Counted from the stretch's first letter, positions 39,508-48,650 are shown. The stretch is DNA of 64,000 nt from Thermotoga profunda AZM34c06 (GCF_000828675.1 NZ_AP014510.1:372001-436000), one strand, 5' to 3'. A program made the numbers and translations. The notes: generated from the letters alone by a model not told the origin.

Positions 39508-40327
39508 GCTCGATCAACTCTCTCAGCCCGATACTCTTGACGTTCAGCACTTTGTGCTGAGTTATTAGTTTTGGTAATTCTTCATCTTTAACAAGAAGGA
39601 CGATTTTTCCATTTAAATTAGATAGTACATGATTTTGAGAATTAGATACTTCCTGTAGCACCTGAACGGCATAGAATTTTCCAACTGGCAAATCCTGTAC
39701 TTTTCCTGTAAGGAGAATCCTACCTTCACTCAGCAAGATTAAATAATCCGCGAGTACTGAAACCTCTTCTTCGTCATGTGTACTCAGCAAAATCGTCGTA
39801 CCTTCATTTTTCATATTAATGAGCAATTTCCACAACAATTCTTTTGATTCACGATCAAGGCCACTCGTAGGTTCGTCGAGTATTAACAGTTTTGGATTGT
39901 TCATCAGGGCAATTGCAATCATCAATCTTTGTTGGACTCCCTTAGAAAGGGTTCTGACAGGATTTTTTGTAATTGGTATATAAAACTTCTCCATGATTTG
40001 CACAGGATTAACTCTCATCTTTTTCAAGGCGGCGAAGTGTTTTATGTTTTCAACAACATTCAGTTCTTTCAATAATGAGGGATTTTCTGGGACAAAACTG
40101 AGTATTTTTCTGAGCCTTTCGGGGCTTTTCACCACATCGATTTGCTCGATTTTTATATTACCTCGATCGGGTTTGAGAATTGTAGCAAAAATCTTGAGCA
40201 AGGTAGTTTTACCTGCTGAATTAGCACCCAGGATTGCTATACAATTTTCTTCAGACTCAAATGAGATATCTTCAAGTACTCTCTTGGTTGAGAAAGTTTT
40301 ATAAATGTTTGTACATGATATTTTCAT
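39485..40327 (-). CDS. ABC transporter ATP-binding protein (ABC-2 export type), orphan
   Basis: 280 residues. Walker A GANSAGKTTLL, signature LSKGVQQRLMIAIAL, Walker B LLILDEPTSGLD and STHDEEE. The signature and the about 70-residue C-terminal extension are typical of ATPases of ABC-2 exporters. No permease is adjacent; it is the last gene of an operon with dnaN (gap 3 nt). The transported substrate is unknown. Overlaps the convergent amino-acid ATPase gene by 23 nt. Confidence 0.88.
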   Translation of the reverse strand: MKISCTNIYKTFSTKRVLEDISFESEENCIAILGANSAGKTTLLKIFATILKPDRGNIKIEQIDVVKSPERLRKILSFVPENPSLLKELNVVENIKHFAALKKMRVNPVQIMEKFYIPITKNPVRTLSKGVQQRLMIAIALMNNPKLLILDEPTSGLDRESKELLWKLLINMKNEGTTILLSTHDEEEVSVLADYLILLSEGRILLTGKVQDLPVGKFYAVQVLQEVSNSQNHVLSNLNGKIVLLVKDEELPKLITQHKVLNVKSIGLRELIELKNKRLL

Positions 40328-40330
40328 TTT

Positions 40331-41431
40331 TCACACAATCCTTATGGGCATGACTATGTATAGATATCCTTCTACATTCAATGGGTTGATCTGTAAAGGA
40401 CTTGTACTGTCTACGAAATTGAACTCAACTTCATCTGTGTGAATATGCCTCAAAGCCTCCATCAAAAAAAGAGGGTTAAAAGCAGCAACGATGTCTTCGC
40501 CTTCTTTTCTAATAGGTAATTCTTCGTTTACTTCACCAGAGTCTGGGCTCCTACTGCTCAGAGACAAGATATCTTCACCAACTTCTACTTTAACCGACTC
40601 ACTACCTCTCCTTGCTATGACCATTGTTCTTCGGAGTGCTTCAATTAGATCATTCTTTGAAAAGATAACTTTACTTTTAAAGGCTTTGGGTAAGACTTTC
40701 CTGTAATCTGGAAAATCTATTTCTACAACTCTCATGACTGTTTCGATGTTTGGTGTACTCAAAGATAGTCGCTTACCATCGTAATGAATGGTTATATTTG
40801 TTTCAGAGCAACTTTGAACTATACTTTGAAGTTCCTTCATGCTCTTGAGTGAAATCAGAAAACTCGATTCACTTTGTGTTGATAGCCTTTCCTCCGCCAA
40901 GGCTAAGCGAAAGCCGTCAGATGCAACAAGTCTGAGAAAGCCATTTCCTATTTCCCAGAAAACACCGTTGAGATTTCTCATGAATTCGTCTTTGGCAGCG
41001 CAGAAGATAACTCTTTCAATCATCTCTGAAAGTGTCTTAGATTCTATATCAAGCGCATATCCTTCAGACGGTAAAGAGATCTCTGGAAATTCACTTGGAT
41101 CCATGGTTGGAACCCTGAATTTACTGCGTCCACACTCGAGAGCCAGCAAACCAGATGAAAAATTCAATTGAATTTTCCCTTCATTGGGCAAGGTCTTAAC
41201 TATTTCATAGAGAATCTTTGCATCGACTGCAAATCTTCCTTCACTATCAGTTTCACATTCTACGCGGGCTTTAACTCCTGTTTCCAGATCGGTGGCATGT
41301 AGGTATGTTCCTTTCTGTGAAACATCAAATAAAATACATGCCATTATAGGTTTGATGGTCTTCGAGGGCACAGTCTTTGAGACAATTGAGATCTTATTCG
41401 AAAGTTCACTTGCTTCTACGTTGATCTTCAT
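40331..41431 (-). CDS. dnaN: DNA polymerase III beta sliding clamp
   Basis: 366 residues, three clamp domains. Encircles DNA and holds the polymerase. Family stretches: KPIMACILF, DLETGVKARVECE, AAKDEFMRNLNGVFWE, VASDGFRLALAEE and the C-terminal YIVMPIR. Two ATGs compete. ATG 41437 lies 0-1 nt after GGAGGG, while ATG 41431 has correct spacing and gives the same 366-residue length that I recall for the T. maritima clamp, so I choose 41431. It is in an operon with kamA and not next to dnaA. Confidence 0.96.
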   Translation of the reverse strand: MKINVEASELSNKISIVSKTVPSKTIKPIMACILFDVSQKGTYLHATDLETGVKARVECETDSEGRFAVDAKILYEIVKTLPNEGKIQLNFSSGLLALECGRSKFRVPTMDPSEFPEISLPSEGYALDIESKTLSEMIERVIFCAAKDEFMRNLNGVFWEIGNGFLRLVASDGFRLALAEERLSTQSESSFLISLKSMKELQSIVQSCSETNITIHYDGKRLSLSTPNIETVMRVVEIDFPDYRKVLPKAFKSKVIFSKNDLIEALRRTMVIARRGSESVKVEVGEDILSLSSRSPDSGEVNEELPIRKEGEDIVAAFNPLFLMEALRHIHTDEVEFNFVDSTSPLQINPLNVEGYLYIVMPIRIV

Positions 41432-41433
41432 TC

Positions 41434-42330
41434 TCATCCCTCCTGAGAGTCGGCAAAAAGTATATCACATACATCATATCCAAATGATTTCACAATATTT
41501 AGGACTTTATCTTTGAGCCATAGTTTGTCAAAGAGATTCACATATACTCTATCGAGTTGCAATTTTTTCATCGTATATATATTATCAAATTTCGAAGGAT
41601 TTCCGAAAAATGAAAAGGGATTCGATATGCATAATTTCGTCCGACCAAGCTTTTTAACCGCTTCTTCCAAGAGAGCACCCGAAACAAAGAGCCATTCGTA
41701 TTTCTCGTGTTTTGAGATTGTGATATCCAATAATGATGAGCCAAATTTTCGTACTGTACCATCACTTTTCAAGCCACAAACACCGGTGCAATTTTTGAAT
41801 ATCTCTTTAACAAATAGTGGTGCAAGGGGAATTTGAATTGCACCCAAAACTCGTTCAATAGATCTTTGAAGTTCTGTTTCTCCTTGCTGCGTGCCAATTA
41901 CAAAGATGATGTGCGCATCCTCGATGAATCCAGCGTGTACAAGTCTATCCAAGGCTCCATCAACTATAAGTGTTTCAAAACAATCTTTTTTGGAGGCGAT
42001 TTCGATGGCTTTAGGTGTTGCTCCAGCGATCATTACAGAAGTAGGGAGTATGGATTGAGCCAGAAAGACCGTGCCAGCCAATGGATTTTCATCGACTGCT
42101 TCGATTATTGAGAAATGAGAACCATTAAGGAATCTTTCACATGTTAGGACAAAATCACCTTGTTTAAGCTCCACTAAGGGCTTGGGTGATCCAGTTATGG
42201 TATCGGTCTCTTCTCCATCAAAGCCGATGCTCGTAACACAAATCTTATTCATTTCTTTCAAGAGATGCTTAACAACTGTTGTTTTTCCAACATTTTTTGC
42301 ATTACCGACAACGTAAATCACTTTTGCCAA
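41434..42330 (-). CDS. P-loop protein, KamB-like
   Basis: 298 residues. P-loop GNAKNVGKTTVV at residues 9-20, then TSIGFDGEETDTITGSPKP and LIVDGALDRLVHAG. This pattern and the place right after kamA recall KamB, one of the accessory proteins that in lysine-fermenting bacteria helps reactivate B12-dependent lysine 5,6-aminomutase; the gene order kamA-kamB is the same as there. KamC (MutS-like) and the aminomutase KamDE are absent from the window. TTG 42330 is supported by GGAGGTC upstream. Family assignment is from memory of motifs and context. Confidence 0.55.
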   Translation of the reverse strand: MAKVIYVVGNAKNVGKTTVVKHLLKEMNKICVTSIGFDGEETDTITGSPKPLVELKQGDFVLTCERFLNGSHFSIIEAVDENPLAGTVFLAQSILPTSVMIAGATPKAIEIASKKDCFETLIVDGALDRLVHAGFIEDAHIIFVIGTQQGETELQRSIERVLGAIQIPLAPLFVKEIFKNCTGVCGLKSDGTVRKFGSSLLDITISKHEKYEWLFVSGALLEEAVKKLGRTKLCISNPFSFFGNPSKFDNIYTMKKLQLDRVYVNLFDKLWLKDKVLNIVKSFGYDVCDILFADSQEG

Positions 42331-43574
42331 CCTTTTGACCTCCGAATTCTGTCACTTTCCTTAGGAAGTAAATACCTGCGCTTTCCTGTCAGTAAGGAAG
42401 CAACCCCATCGGTGCTCTTTCTTTCCTCTTCAATATAGTTTTCGTCACATTCACTCCTGTAATCTCGAGGTTCGTTGTATACAAAAATACCTCCTTCGTA
42501 ATTTCTCACTATGACTTTTCCTTCACCCATCGAGATTAGATACTGGGGTTCGATCGGAATCTTACCACCTCCACCTGGCGCGTCGATCACATAGGTAGGT
42601 ACGGCGAAACCCGAAGTATGACCTCTGAGATATTCTATGATCTCTATACCTTTTGAAACAGTCGTTCTGAAATGTGACAACCCTCTGGAAAGATCACACT
42701 GGTATATGTAATATGGTCTCACTCTGTTTTTCACCAGTTCATGTACCAGTTTTTTCATGATTTGTGGACAATCGTTGATGCCTCTAAGCAAAACACTCTG
42801 GTTACCAAGTGGAATTCCAGCATCTGCCAATCTTGCAAGTGCCTTAGTTGACATTTCAGTGAATTCTTTGGGGTGATTAAAATGTGTGTTTATCCATATT
42901 GGGTGATATTTCTTTAACATTTTTGTGAGTTCTTCAGTAATTCTCATTGGCAACACCACAGGAACACGAGTACCTATTCTTATAATCTCAACATGATTGA
43001 TCTCCCTAATTCGAGATATTATGCTCTCAAGTCTTTCAGTCGAAAGGGTTAAAGGATCTCCGCCAGAGATTAAAACATCTCTGATCTTTTTGTTGGCTCT
43101 TATGTACTCGATGGCTTTGTTCAAATGTTCATCTGAAAGTGGTGCATCGGTCTCACCAGCAAATCTTCTTCTGGTACAATGTCTGCAATACATCGAGCAT
43201 TGATCTGTCACCAGTAACAAAACACGGTCTGGATATCTATGTGTCAATCCTTTTACTGGTGAATCTACGTCTTCGTGTAAAGGATCTAACATCTCCTCAC
43301 TGGAGATATTCAATTCTTTCGCGGTTGGAATAGCCTGCATTCTCACAGGACATTTTGGGTTATCTGGATCCATTAGGGTTGCGTAATAAGGTGTTATGGC
43401 CATTCTTAAAAATTTGAGAGAGTGTTTCACACCTTCTCGTTCTTGTTCGGTTAGGTTCACGATGTGTTGCAGCGTTTCAAGATCCATTACTCTGTTACTC
43501 AACTGCCAGTGCCAGTCATTCCATTCTTCTTGCTTCACATCTTTCCAGATCGAGATTTCTCTGTAATCTCTCAT
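42318..43574 (-). CDS. kamA: Lysine 2,3-aminomutase (radical SAM, PLP)
   Basis: 418 residues, same as clostridial KamA. It converts L-lysine to L-beta-lysine. Radical SAM cysteines are C126, C130 and C133 (CSMYCRHC), PLP lysine in DAPGGGGKIP, and the two Asp that bind the lysine side chain are present (QCDLSRGL and the D of DAPGGGG), which separates it from glutamate 2,3-aminomutase. A GAGGAGGTC site precedes ATG 43574. Beta-lysine can be a fermentation intermediate or, when acetylated, a compatible solute; no acetyltransferase (AblB) gene is nearby. Confidence 0.94.
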   Translation of the reverse strand: MRDYREISIWKDVKQEEWNDWHWQLSNRVMDLETLQHIVNLTEQEREGVKHSLKFLRMAITPYYATLMDPDNPKCPVRMQAIPTAKELNISSEEMLDPLHEDVDSPVKGLTHRYPDRVLLLVTDQCSMYCRHCTRRRFAGETDAPLSDEHLNKAIEYIRANKKIRDVLISGGDPLTLSTERLESIISRIREINHVEIIRIGTRVPVVLPMRITEELTKMLKKYHPIWINTHFNHPKEFTEMSTKALARLADAGIPLGNQSVLLRGINDCPQIMKKLVHELVKNRVRPYYIYQCDLSRGLSHFRTTVSKGIEIIEYLRGHTSGFAVPTYVIDAPGGGGKIPIEPQYLISMGEGKVIVRNYEGGIFVYNEPRDYRSECDENYIEEERKSTDGVASLLTGKRRYLLPKESDRIRRSKGWQK

Positions 43575-43587
43575 ATCAAAGACCTCC

Positions 43588-44061
43588 TCAGATAAGTTTT
43601 TCTCCTCTGAGCATCTTTTCTATCTCCGATTTACTGATCAAAACAACTTTTTTGATGAAGGTTTTTCTACAGATTTCTTGGGCAAGATCTCTCACCGATT
43701 GTGGTATCTCAGCGTTAGTAACGATTCCAATTCTGTCGATTCCATACAATGTAGCAGCCATGAGTACCTCTTCAAGTGCTTTTGGTGATATTGAGTTGCT
43801 GTAATATTTTGCCTGGAATACATAAGTAGCTTTGCCGTTTTTGACTATCAAATCGACTCCAAAGTCATGAGATCCCTTGGTCGCTGCAGCCCGATACCCA
43901 AGGCTTGTGAAAAGATCTGCCATGAACTGCTCAAAACTCCACCCATCTTTGAACCCACGTTCCCATTTCTTTCTCAATTCTGATAATTTTGGTGATCTTC
44001 TTTTGAAAATTAAATAAAGTGCAATTGACAAAACAAATGTCACTAAAAGTACGATCAGCAT
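43588..44061 (-). CDS. Membrane-anchored Mrr-type restriction endonuclease-like protein
   Basis: 157 residues. One N-terminal transmembrane helix (about 1-19), a charged linker, then a Mrr_cat-type nuclease fold: FEQFMADLFTSLGY, catalytic GSHDFGVDLIV (Asp) and VFQAKYYS (Q-x-K). Such anchored Mrr proteins are common and uncharacterised; cleavage of modified or foreign DNA at the membrane is one idea. It overlaps the upstream small membrane-protein gene by 7 nt and precedes kamA by 13 nt. Confidence 0.85.
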   Translation of the reverse strand: MLIVLLVTFVLSIALYLIFKRRSPKLSELRKKWERGFKDGWSFEQFMADLFTSLGYRAAATKGSHDFGVDLIVKNGKATYVFQAKYYSNSISPKALEEVLMAATLYGIDRIGIVTNAEIPQSVRDLAQEICRKTFIKKVVLISKSEIEKMLRGEKLI

Positions 44062-44453
44062 TTTGCAAGCTCCCGCGTGGTCAATTTTATTCCATGAGAC
44101 TTGCGCGACTTCGAAAGCATGTGAAGTGCCTTCCTTGCATGAGGAGTGGTTTGATAGTAGTATATTTCAATATGATACACGTTTGACAAAAGCGCCATGA
44201 TTACAACCTTTCTCAAATCATCGAATGTCAATTGATCTTCGTTGACAAGAACTATTTGTCTTTGCAACAGTTTCTTATAAGTAGCTATCCAGCTCTTGCC
44301 GTAATAGGTGTGTTCTAAACAAACCCAACCTGCTTCTTGAAGCGATCTTTGTACTCGTGCCTTTAGTGTTTTTTGGCTTTTCAGGGATCTATTTGCGATT
44401 TTTATAAGTACCCAACTCAGTATTACGAAGATGGTCAGTTTCAATAAAAACAA
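44055..44453 (-). CDS. Small membrane protein of unknown function
   Basis: About 132 residues. Hydrophobic N-terminal segment (LFLLKLTIFVILSWVLI) followed by a basic, soluble part. I do not recognise the family. TTG 44453 is used because GGAG stands 8 nt before it; ATG 44480 would be longer by 9 residues but has no Shine-Dalgarno site and would lie on a possible -10 (TACAAT, 44484-44479). It overlaps the Mrr-type gene, with the same topology (helix then cytoplasmic part), so the two may work together. Confidence 0.6.
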   Translation of the reverse strand: MFLLKLTIFVILSWVLIKIANRSLKSQKTLKARVQRSLQEAGWVCLEHTYYGKSWIATYKKLLQRQIVLVNEDQLTFDDLRKVVIMALLSNVYHIEIYYYQTTPHARKALHMLSKSRKSHGIKLTTRELAKC

Positions 44454-44513
44454 TTGTATCACTCCATTACCAATACACATTGTACAACTTTGAATGGTAA
44501 AATTCCATTGGAG

Positions 44514-45710
44514 GTGCAAAAACTGCGAAAGGTTACACTAATTATTTTGTTTTCAGCTATTTTTATCGGCATCACCATGCTCATACTCAGTTTTTTAGTG
44601 CCGAGCAAGATATTGCTGGAGATGCTTTACAAAAAGGTGGAGAAAAATCCGTATTGTTTGCTTGTTGTGGGGACAGATGCTGTCATAGAAAAAACAGTTA
44701 GAACTGATGCGATTATGATTTTGTTGGTTGATCATCAACGTGGAAAGGTTTTGATAAGCAATGTTCCAAGGGATTTATTGGTTGGGAAGAACAAGATAAA
44801 TTCATTGTATGAAAGATCTGGCATGGATGGTCTTCAAGAAACACTGAAGCAGTTGTTGAACCTTGATTTTGATGGATATGCAATTGTGAATTATGAGGTC
44901 TTCAAGTATCTTGGTGACAAACTTGGTCCTATTGAGATACAAATAAAAGAACCCATGAAATACTCCGATACAGTTCAGAATCTTTACATCGATTTTCAAC
45001 CGGGGATTTACCAGATGAAGGGAGACGAATTACTTGCCTACATAAGATATCGTCGGGAAGCAATGGGTGATCTTGCGAGGATAGAAAGGCAAAAAGAAGT
45101 GCTCATAAAGCTTGTTGAAAAGGCAAGAAATCTTGATGTTTTTCAGATTGCATCTATATTCTCGAGTGTTCGAAAGAATGTTTCTATGAACATTGATATA
45201 GGTGAATTGATATACCTTTTCCTGAAACTGAAAAAAAGTATGAGTATCGGCTTTGTATCGTTTCCTTATGTGATTAATAAAGATGGTGATGTAGTTGCTG
45301 ACCCACAGAAACTTGCCGATTATAAGAATGTTCTTATGTCCCTGAATGTACCTGAGACTAAATCGATGCCAAAGGTTCTTTTACTCAATTGTTCTTCGGA
45401 TAAGTCAAGGGGATTTCTCGTACGATCTCAAGATCTTTGGAATCAAAAAGCAGGTGTTTTGCCAAATCAAATTGTGTGGGAAGATGTGGGAATAAATTTG
45501 AATAGGGACACGGTTATAATACTCAATAAAGCAAAACAAGAAGAGATAAAGTCGCTCATAAAAAAGGTGTATCCTAACTACGATTTTGTTTTCAAACTCT
45601 CCTCGGATCAAGACGTATTTGTACAGTATCTATCTATTGTTAAAAAGATGTCTGAAAACAGAATCTATCCAGCATTTCCATACGATGCAGTTGTGATGGT
45701 GACTAAGTAA
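44514..45710 (+). CDS. LytR-CpsA-Psr (LCP) family protein
   Basis: About 398 residues. One N-terminal transmembrane helix, then the extracellular LCP domain with GTDAVIEKTVRTDAIMIL, NVPRDLL, KINSLYERSG and ELLAYIRYRRE; a C-terminal part of about 120 residues resembles LytR_C. LCP enzymes attach secondary polymers to peptidoglycan from lipid carriers. GTG 44514 is inside the Shine-Dalgarno site GGAGGTG (44510-44516). CTG 44523, 6 nt after it, is the likelier start and costs three residues. First gene of the 44514-51288 operon. Confidence 0.88.
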   Translation: MQKLRKVTLIILFSAIFIGITMLILSFLVPSKILLEMLYKKVEKNPYCLLVVGTDAVIEKTVRTDAIMILLVDHQRGKVLISNVPRDLLVGKNKINSLYERSGMDGLQETLKQLLNLDFDGYAIVNYEVFKYLGDKLGPIEIQIKEPMKYSDTVQNLYIDFQPGIYQMKGDELLAYIRYRREAMGDLARIERQKEVLIKLVEKARNLDVFQIASIFSSVRKNVSMNIDIGELIYLFLKLKKSMSIGFVSFPYVINKDGDVVADPQKLADYKNVLMSLNVPETKSMPKVLLLNCSSDKSRGFLVRSQDLWNQKAGVLPNQIVWEDVGINLNRDTVIILNKAKQEEIKSLIKKVYPNYDFVFKLSSDQDVFVQYLSIVKKMSENRIYPAFPYDAVVMVTK

Positions 45711-46390
45711 TGAGACAACTTCATTCATGGGATTTGACACCACAGCAAGCCAAGGAACAACAGCTGAAGTTAAGGCAGTTGCTTAAACAGGTACCATTGG
45801 AAAATATCGATTTAGTAGCTGGTGTAGATCTGTCTTTTCCAAAATTTGATCAGGGATATGCCGTGATAGTAGTGATCGATGTCAAAACGATGAAAACAAT
45901 CGAGTGTGTCACAGAAAGTTCGCCAGTTTCATTTCCATACATTCCTGGATTGCTCGCCTTCAGGGAAGGTCCTGTTTTTCTCAAAGCATGGGAAAAGTTG
46001 AAATCAAAACCAGATGTGATTATGTTTGATGGTCAGGGAATAGCTCATCCCAGACATATGGGTATAGCAGCACATATGGGACTTTTCTTGGAACTTCCCA
46101 CGATAGGTGTTGCAAAATCTCATCTTTATGGTAAGTATCAAGAACCTGGAAATAAAAAAGGAGATTATGAATATCTGTACGACGATAGCGGCGAGATCAT
46201 TGGGGCTGTTCTAAGGACCAAAAACGATTCCAAACCTTTGTTTGTATCGCCGGGTCATATGAGTGATCTCAAATCATCGATCGATCTTGTACTGAAATGT
46301 TGTACATCATACAGATTGCCTGAACCAACCAGAATTGCGCACATAGTTTCTCAGAGATGGAAATCTAAAAGTGATAAACTTTCATTTTAG
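45710..46390 (+). CDS. nfi: Endonuclease V
   Basis: 226 residues. Cuts the second phosphodiester 3' to deaminated bases such as hypoxanthine, in DNA repair. Catalytic and binding motifs match T. maritima Endo V: GVDLSF (Asp), the wedge PYIPGLLAFREGP (Tyr, Glu) and FDGQGIAHPRHMGIAAH (Asp, His). ATG 45710 overlaps the LCP stop (TAATG). The alcohol dehydrogenase follows. Confidence 0.97.
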   Translation: MRQLHSWDLTPQQAKEQQLKLRQLLKQVPLENIDLVAGVDLSFPKFDQGYAVIVVIDVKTMKTIECVTESSPVSFPYIPGLLAFREGPVFLKAWEKLKSKPDVIMFDGQGIAHPRHMGIAAHMGLFLELPTIGVAKSHLYGKYQEPGNKKGDYEYLYDDSGEIIGAVLRTKNDSKPLFVSPGHMSDLKSSIDLVLKCCTSYRLPEPTRIAHIVSQRWKSKSDKLSF

Positions 46391-46402
46391 GAGGTGTCAA
46401 AG

Positions 46403-47491
46403 ATGTGGCAATATTTTATGCCAACGAAGATTTTATTTTCACAAAAGGTGATTGAGAAAAACAAAGAAATATTCAAAAAATTCGGGAAAAAAACTCTCAT
46501 TATAACAGGTAAGACTTCGTCCAGAATAAATGGGTCCTTGAGAGATGTCGAAGATGCTCTTAGATCTTTATCTATTGAATATTACATCTACGACAAAATA
46601 GACGAAAATCCAACATTTGAGCATATTCGTCAAGCGGTGAAAGAGTGTAGAATCCATGATTTTGACTTTGTCATAGGTGTAGGAGGAGGCAGTCCACTTG
46701 ATTCGGCAAAGGCGATAGCTGTTTTGCTTAAAAACAAATCATTATCTGTAGAAGACTTATACGATGCCACAAAATATGACTCATCACTTCCCATAATAGC
46801 CATTCCAACAACGTCGGGAACGGGGAGTGAAGTAACCCAGTACTCAGTTTTGACAGACGATACAGGTTTCAAAAGAGGATTTGCACATGATGTAATTTTT
46901 CCAATAATTGCTTTGATAGATCCTTTGTACACTGTGAGTATGAGCGTTTCTTTGACAAGATCGACGGGCCTTGATGCGCTGTGTCATGCAGTGGAAGGCT
47001 TTCTCTCAAAAAGATCCACTCCGATATCCGACTTGTACGCAGTTGAAGCGATGAAAATGATAAAAGAAAATCTACCAAGGGTGCTTCAAAATCAAAACGA
47101 TCTTGAGGCAAGAACGGCCATGTCCTTTGCGTCTTGCTTGGCGGGTATGGTGATAAGTCAAACGAGTACAACTCTTGCACATGTACTTGGATATCCTTTG
47201 AGCACCTTCAAAGGAATTAGACATGGTGATGCGACAGCAGCATTTCTTGATGCAGTTGTCCAAGGTGCGCAGAGTGAAGTACCTCAAAAAGTGAATGTGG
47301 TAAAGGAGATTTTTGGTGACATAAGAGATTTCATAACAGCATCTGGTTTACAGATTAAATTGCGAATAGATGACGAAGAACTCGAAGGATGGGTTAAAAG
47401 GGCTTTAACCGCCAAACACATGCAATGGACTCGTGGCTCATTTGATGAGTCAAGTATAAAAAAACTGTATGAAAGGATGAGGTCAAATTAG
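46403..47491 (+). CDS. Iron-containing alcohol dehydrogenase
   Basis: 362 residues. Group III NAD(P)-dependent dehydrogenase: GGGSPLDSAKAIA (about 92-104), IPTTSGTGSEVTQYSV, and the metal ligands in DALCHAVEGF and LAHVLGYPLSTFKGIRHGDA (three His). The substrate is not readable. ATG 46403 has TAGGAGGTG upstream; GTG 46394 lies inside that site. Its stop overlaps a possible start of the next gene. Confidence 0.93.
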   Translation: MWQYFMPTKILFSQKVIEKNKEIFKKFGKKTLIITGKTSSRINGSLRDVEDALRSLSIEYYIYDKIDENPTFEHIRQAVKECRIHDFDFVIGVGGGSPLDSAKAIAVLLKNKSLSVEDLYDATKYDSSLPIIAIPTTSGTGSEVTQYSVLTDDTGFKRGFAHDVIFPIIALIDPLYTVSMSVSLTRSTGLDALCHAVEGFLSKRSTPISDLYAVEAMKMIKENLPRVLQNQNDLEARTAMSFASCLAGMVISQTSTTLAHVLGYPLSTFKGIRHGDATAAFLDAVVQGAQSEVPQKVNVVKEIFGDIRDFITASGLQIKLRIDDEELEGWVKRALTAKHMQWTRGSFDESSIKKLYERMRSN

Positions 47492-47504
47492 TGCACGCGT
47501 TGTT

Positions 47505-48650
47505 TTGAACAAGATCAAGAGAAATTATCATCCGTGGATATATTCAACTGAGATATCGAAGATAGATGGAGAGTTTGAAGAAGGTCAGATTGTAGATGTT
47601 TTTCTTCAAGATGGGAAATTCTTTGGACGTGGATATATAAATACAAAATCAAAGATAACAATTCGTCTTTTAACGACTCAGCCAAAGACAGCTCAGCAGA
47701 TTATTGAAGAAAGAATCGATCAGGCTATTAAAAGGCGAGAATACATACTCAGATCTGAGCAAGCTTGCCGATTGATTTACAGCGAGTCAGACTGGCTTGC
47801 TGGTTTGATCGTTGATAAGTACGATTCGTATATAGTTATTCAGATTAACACCCTTGGCATGGATAAATTAAAAGATCTGGTTGTAAGAACTCTTGTGAAG
47901 AAACTAAATGTTACCGGTGTCTATGAAAAATCTGATTCTTCTGTGAGATCAAAAGAAGGATTGGGTCAAATATGTGAATGGCTTTATGGTACAGGACCAG
48001 AGGTGATATTCTATCGCTCTGAAGATTTAACACTTGCTGCAGATCTGAAAGGGCAAAAGACTGGGACCTTTCTGGACCAGAGATTCAATGCAAGAGCTGT
48101 TTTACCATATGCGAAAGATAAGGCGTGCTTGGATGTCTTTTCTTATACTGGTAACTTTTCTTTACATCTATTGAAATACGGTGCAAAGCATGTGAAGTTG
48201 ATCGATTATTCAGAACGTTCTTTGCAAATCGCGGAACAATTATTGAAATTAAATGGCTTCGATGGAAAATACGAATTGATCAAAGAAAATGCCTTTGATT
48301 GGCTCAAGCAAGAATCTTCACAGGAGAAATATGATTTAATCGTACTTGATCCACCTTCTTTTGCAAAATCTGCAAGTTCAAGAATATCAGCTCAACGCGG
48401 ACATAAAGAGATAAATCTCCGGGCAATGAAATTGTTGAGAAAACCGGGAATTTTAGTCTCTTCATGTTGTACACAGGTTCTATCAGAGCAGGATTTTGAG
48501 CAAGTTTTACAGGATTCCGCCGAAGATTGTAAAGTTCAGGCATGTATACTCTATAGAGGGTCTCAACCGGCCGATCACCCGGTTCTACTCGATGTACCTG
48601 AAACAAGATATTTGAAATTTTACATAATGCAAATTTGGAGGCGAGCATGA
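47505..48650 (+). CDS. RlmI-like class I SAM RNA methyltransferase
   Basis: 381 residues from TTG 47505. N-terminal PUA-like part (HPWIYSTEI) and a SAM methyltransferase with TGTFLDQRFNAR, ACLDVFSYTGNFSLHLLKYGA and LDPPSFAKS, as in the RlmI/RlmK m5C methyltransferases of 23S rRNA. TTG 47505 has no Shine-Dalgarno site and clips the first beta strand of the PUA domain. ATT 47487, in the same frame and close after GGATGAGG, adds the family-like SARVVL start and may be the true initiator. The stop overlaps the next ATG. Confidence 0.88.
   Translation: MNKIKRNYHPWIYSTEISKIDGEFEEGQIVDVFLQDGKFFGRGYINTKSKITIRLLTTQPKTAQQIIEERIDQAIKRREYILRSEQACRLIYSESDWLAGLIVDKYDSYIVIQINTLGMDKLKDLVVRTLVKKLNVTGVYEKSDSSVRSKEGLGQICEWLYGTGPEVIFYRSEDLTLAADLKGQKTGTFLDQRFNARAVLPYAKDKACLDVFSYTGNFSLHLLKYGAKHVKLIDYSERSLQIAEQLLKLNGFDGKYELIKENAFDWLKQESSQEKYDLIVLDPPSFAKSASSRISAQRGHKEINLRAMKLLRKPGILVSSCCTQVLSEQDFEQVLQDSAEDCKVQACILYRGSQPADHPVLLDVPETRYLKFYIMQIWRRA

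Noticed and set aside
41435-41437. ATG 41437 as dnaN start
   Set aside because: It touches the GGAGGG site; ATG 41431 has 6-nt spacing and restores the 366-residue length.
47491-47508. GTG CAC GCG TTG TTT TGA as start of the RlmI-like gene with a frameshift
   Set aside because: The frame closes after five codons. The family N-terminus is found intact in the other frame from 47487, so no frameshift is needed.
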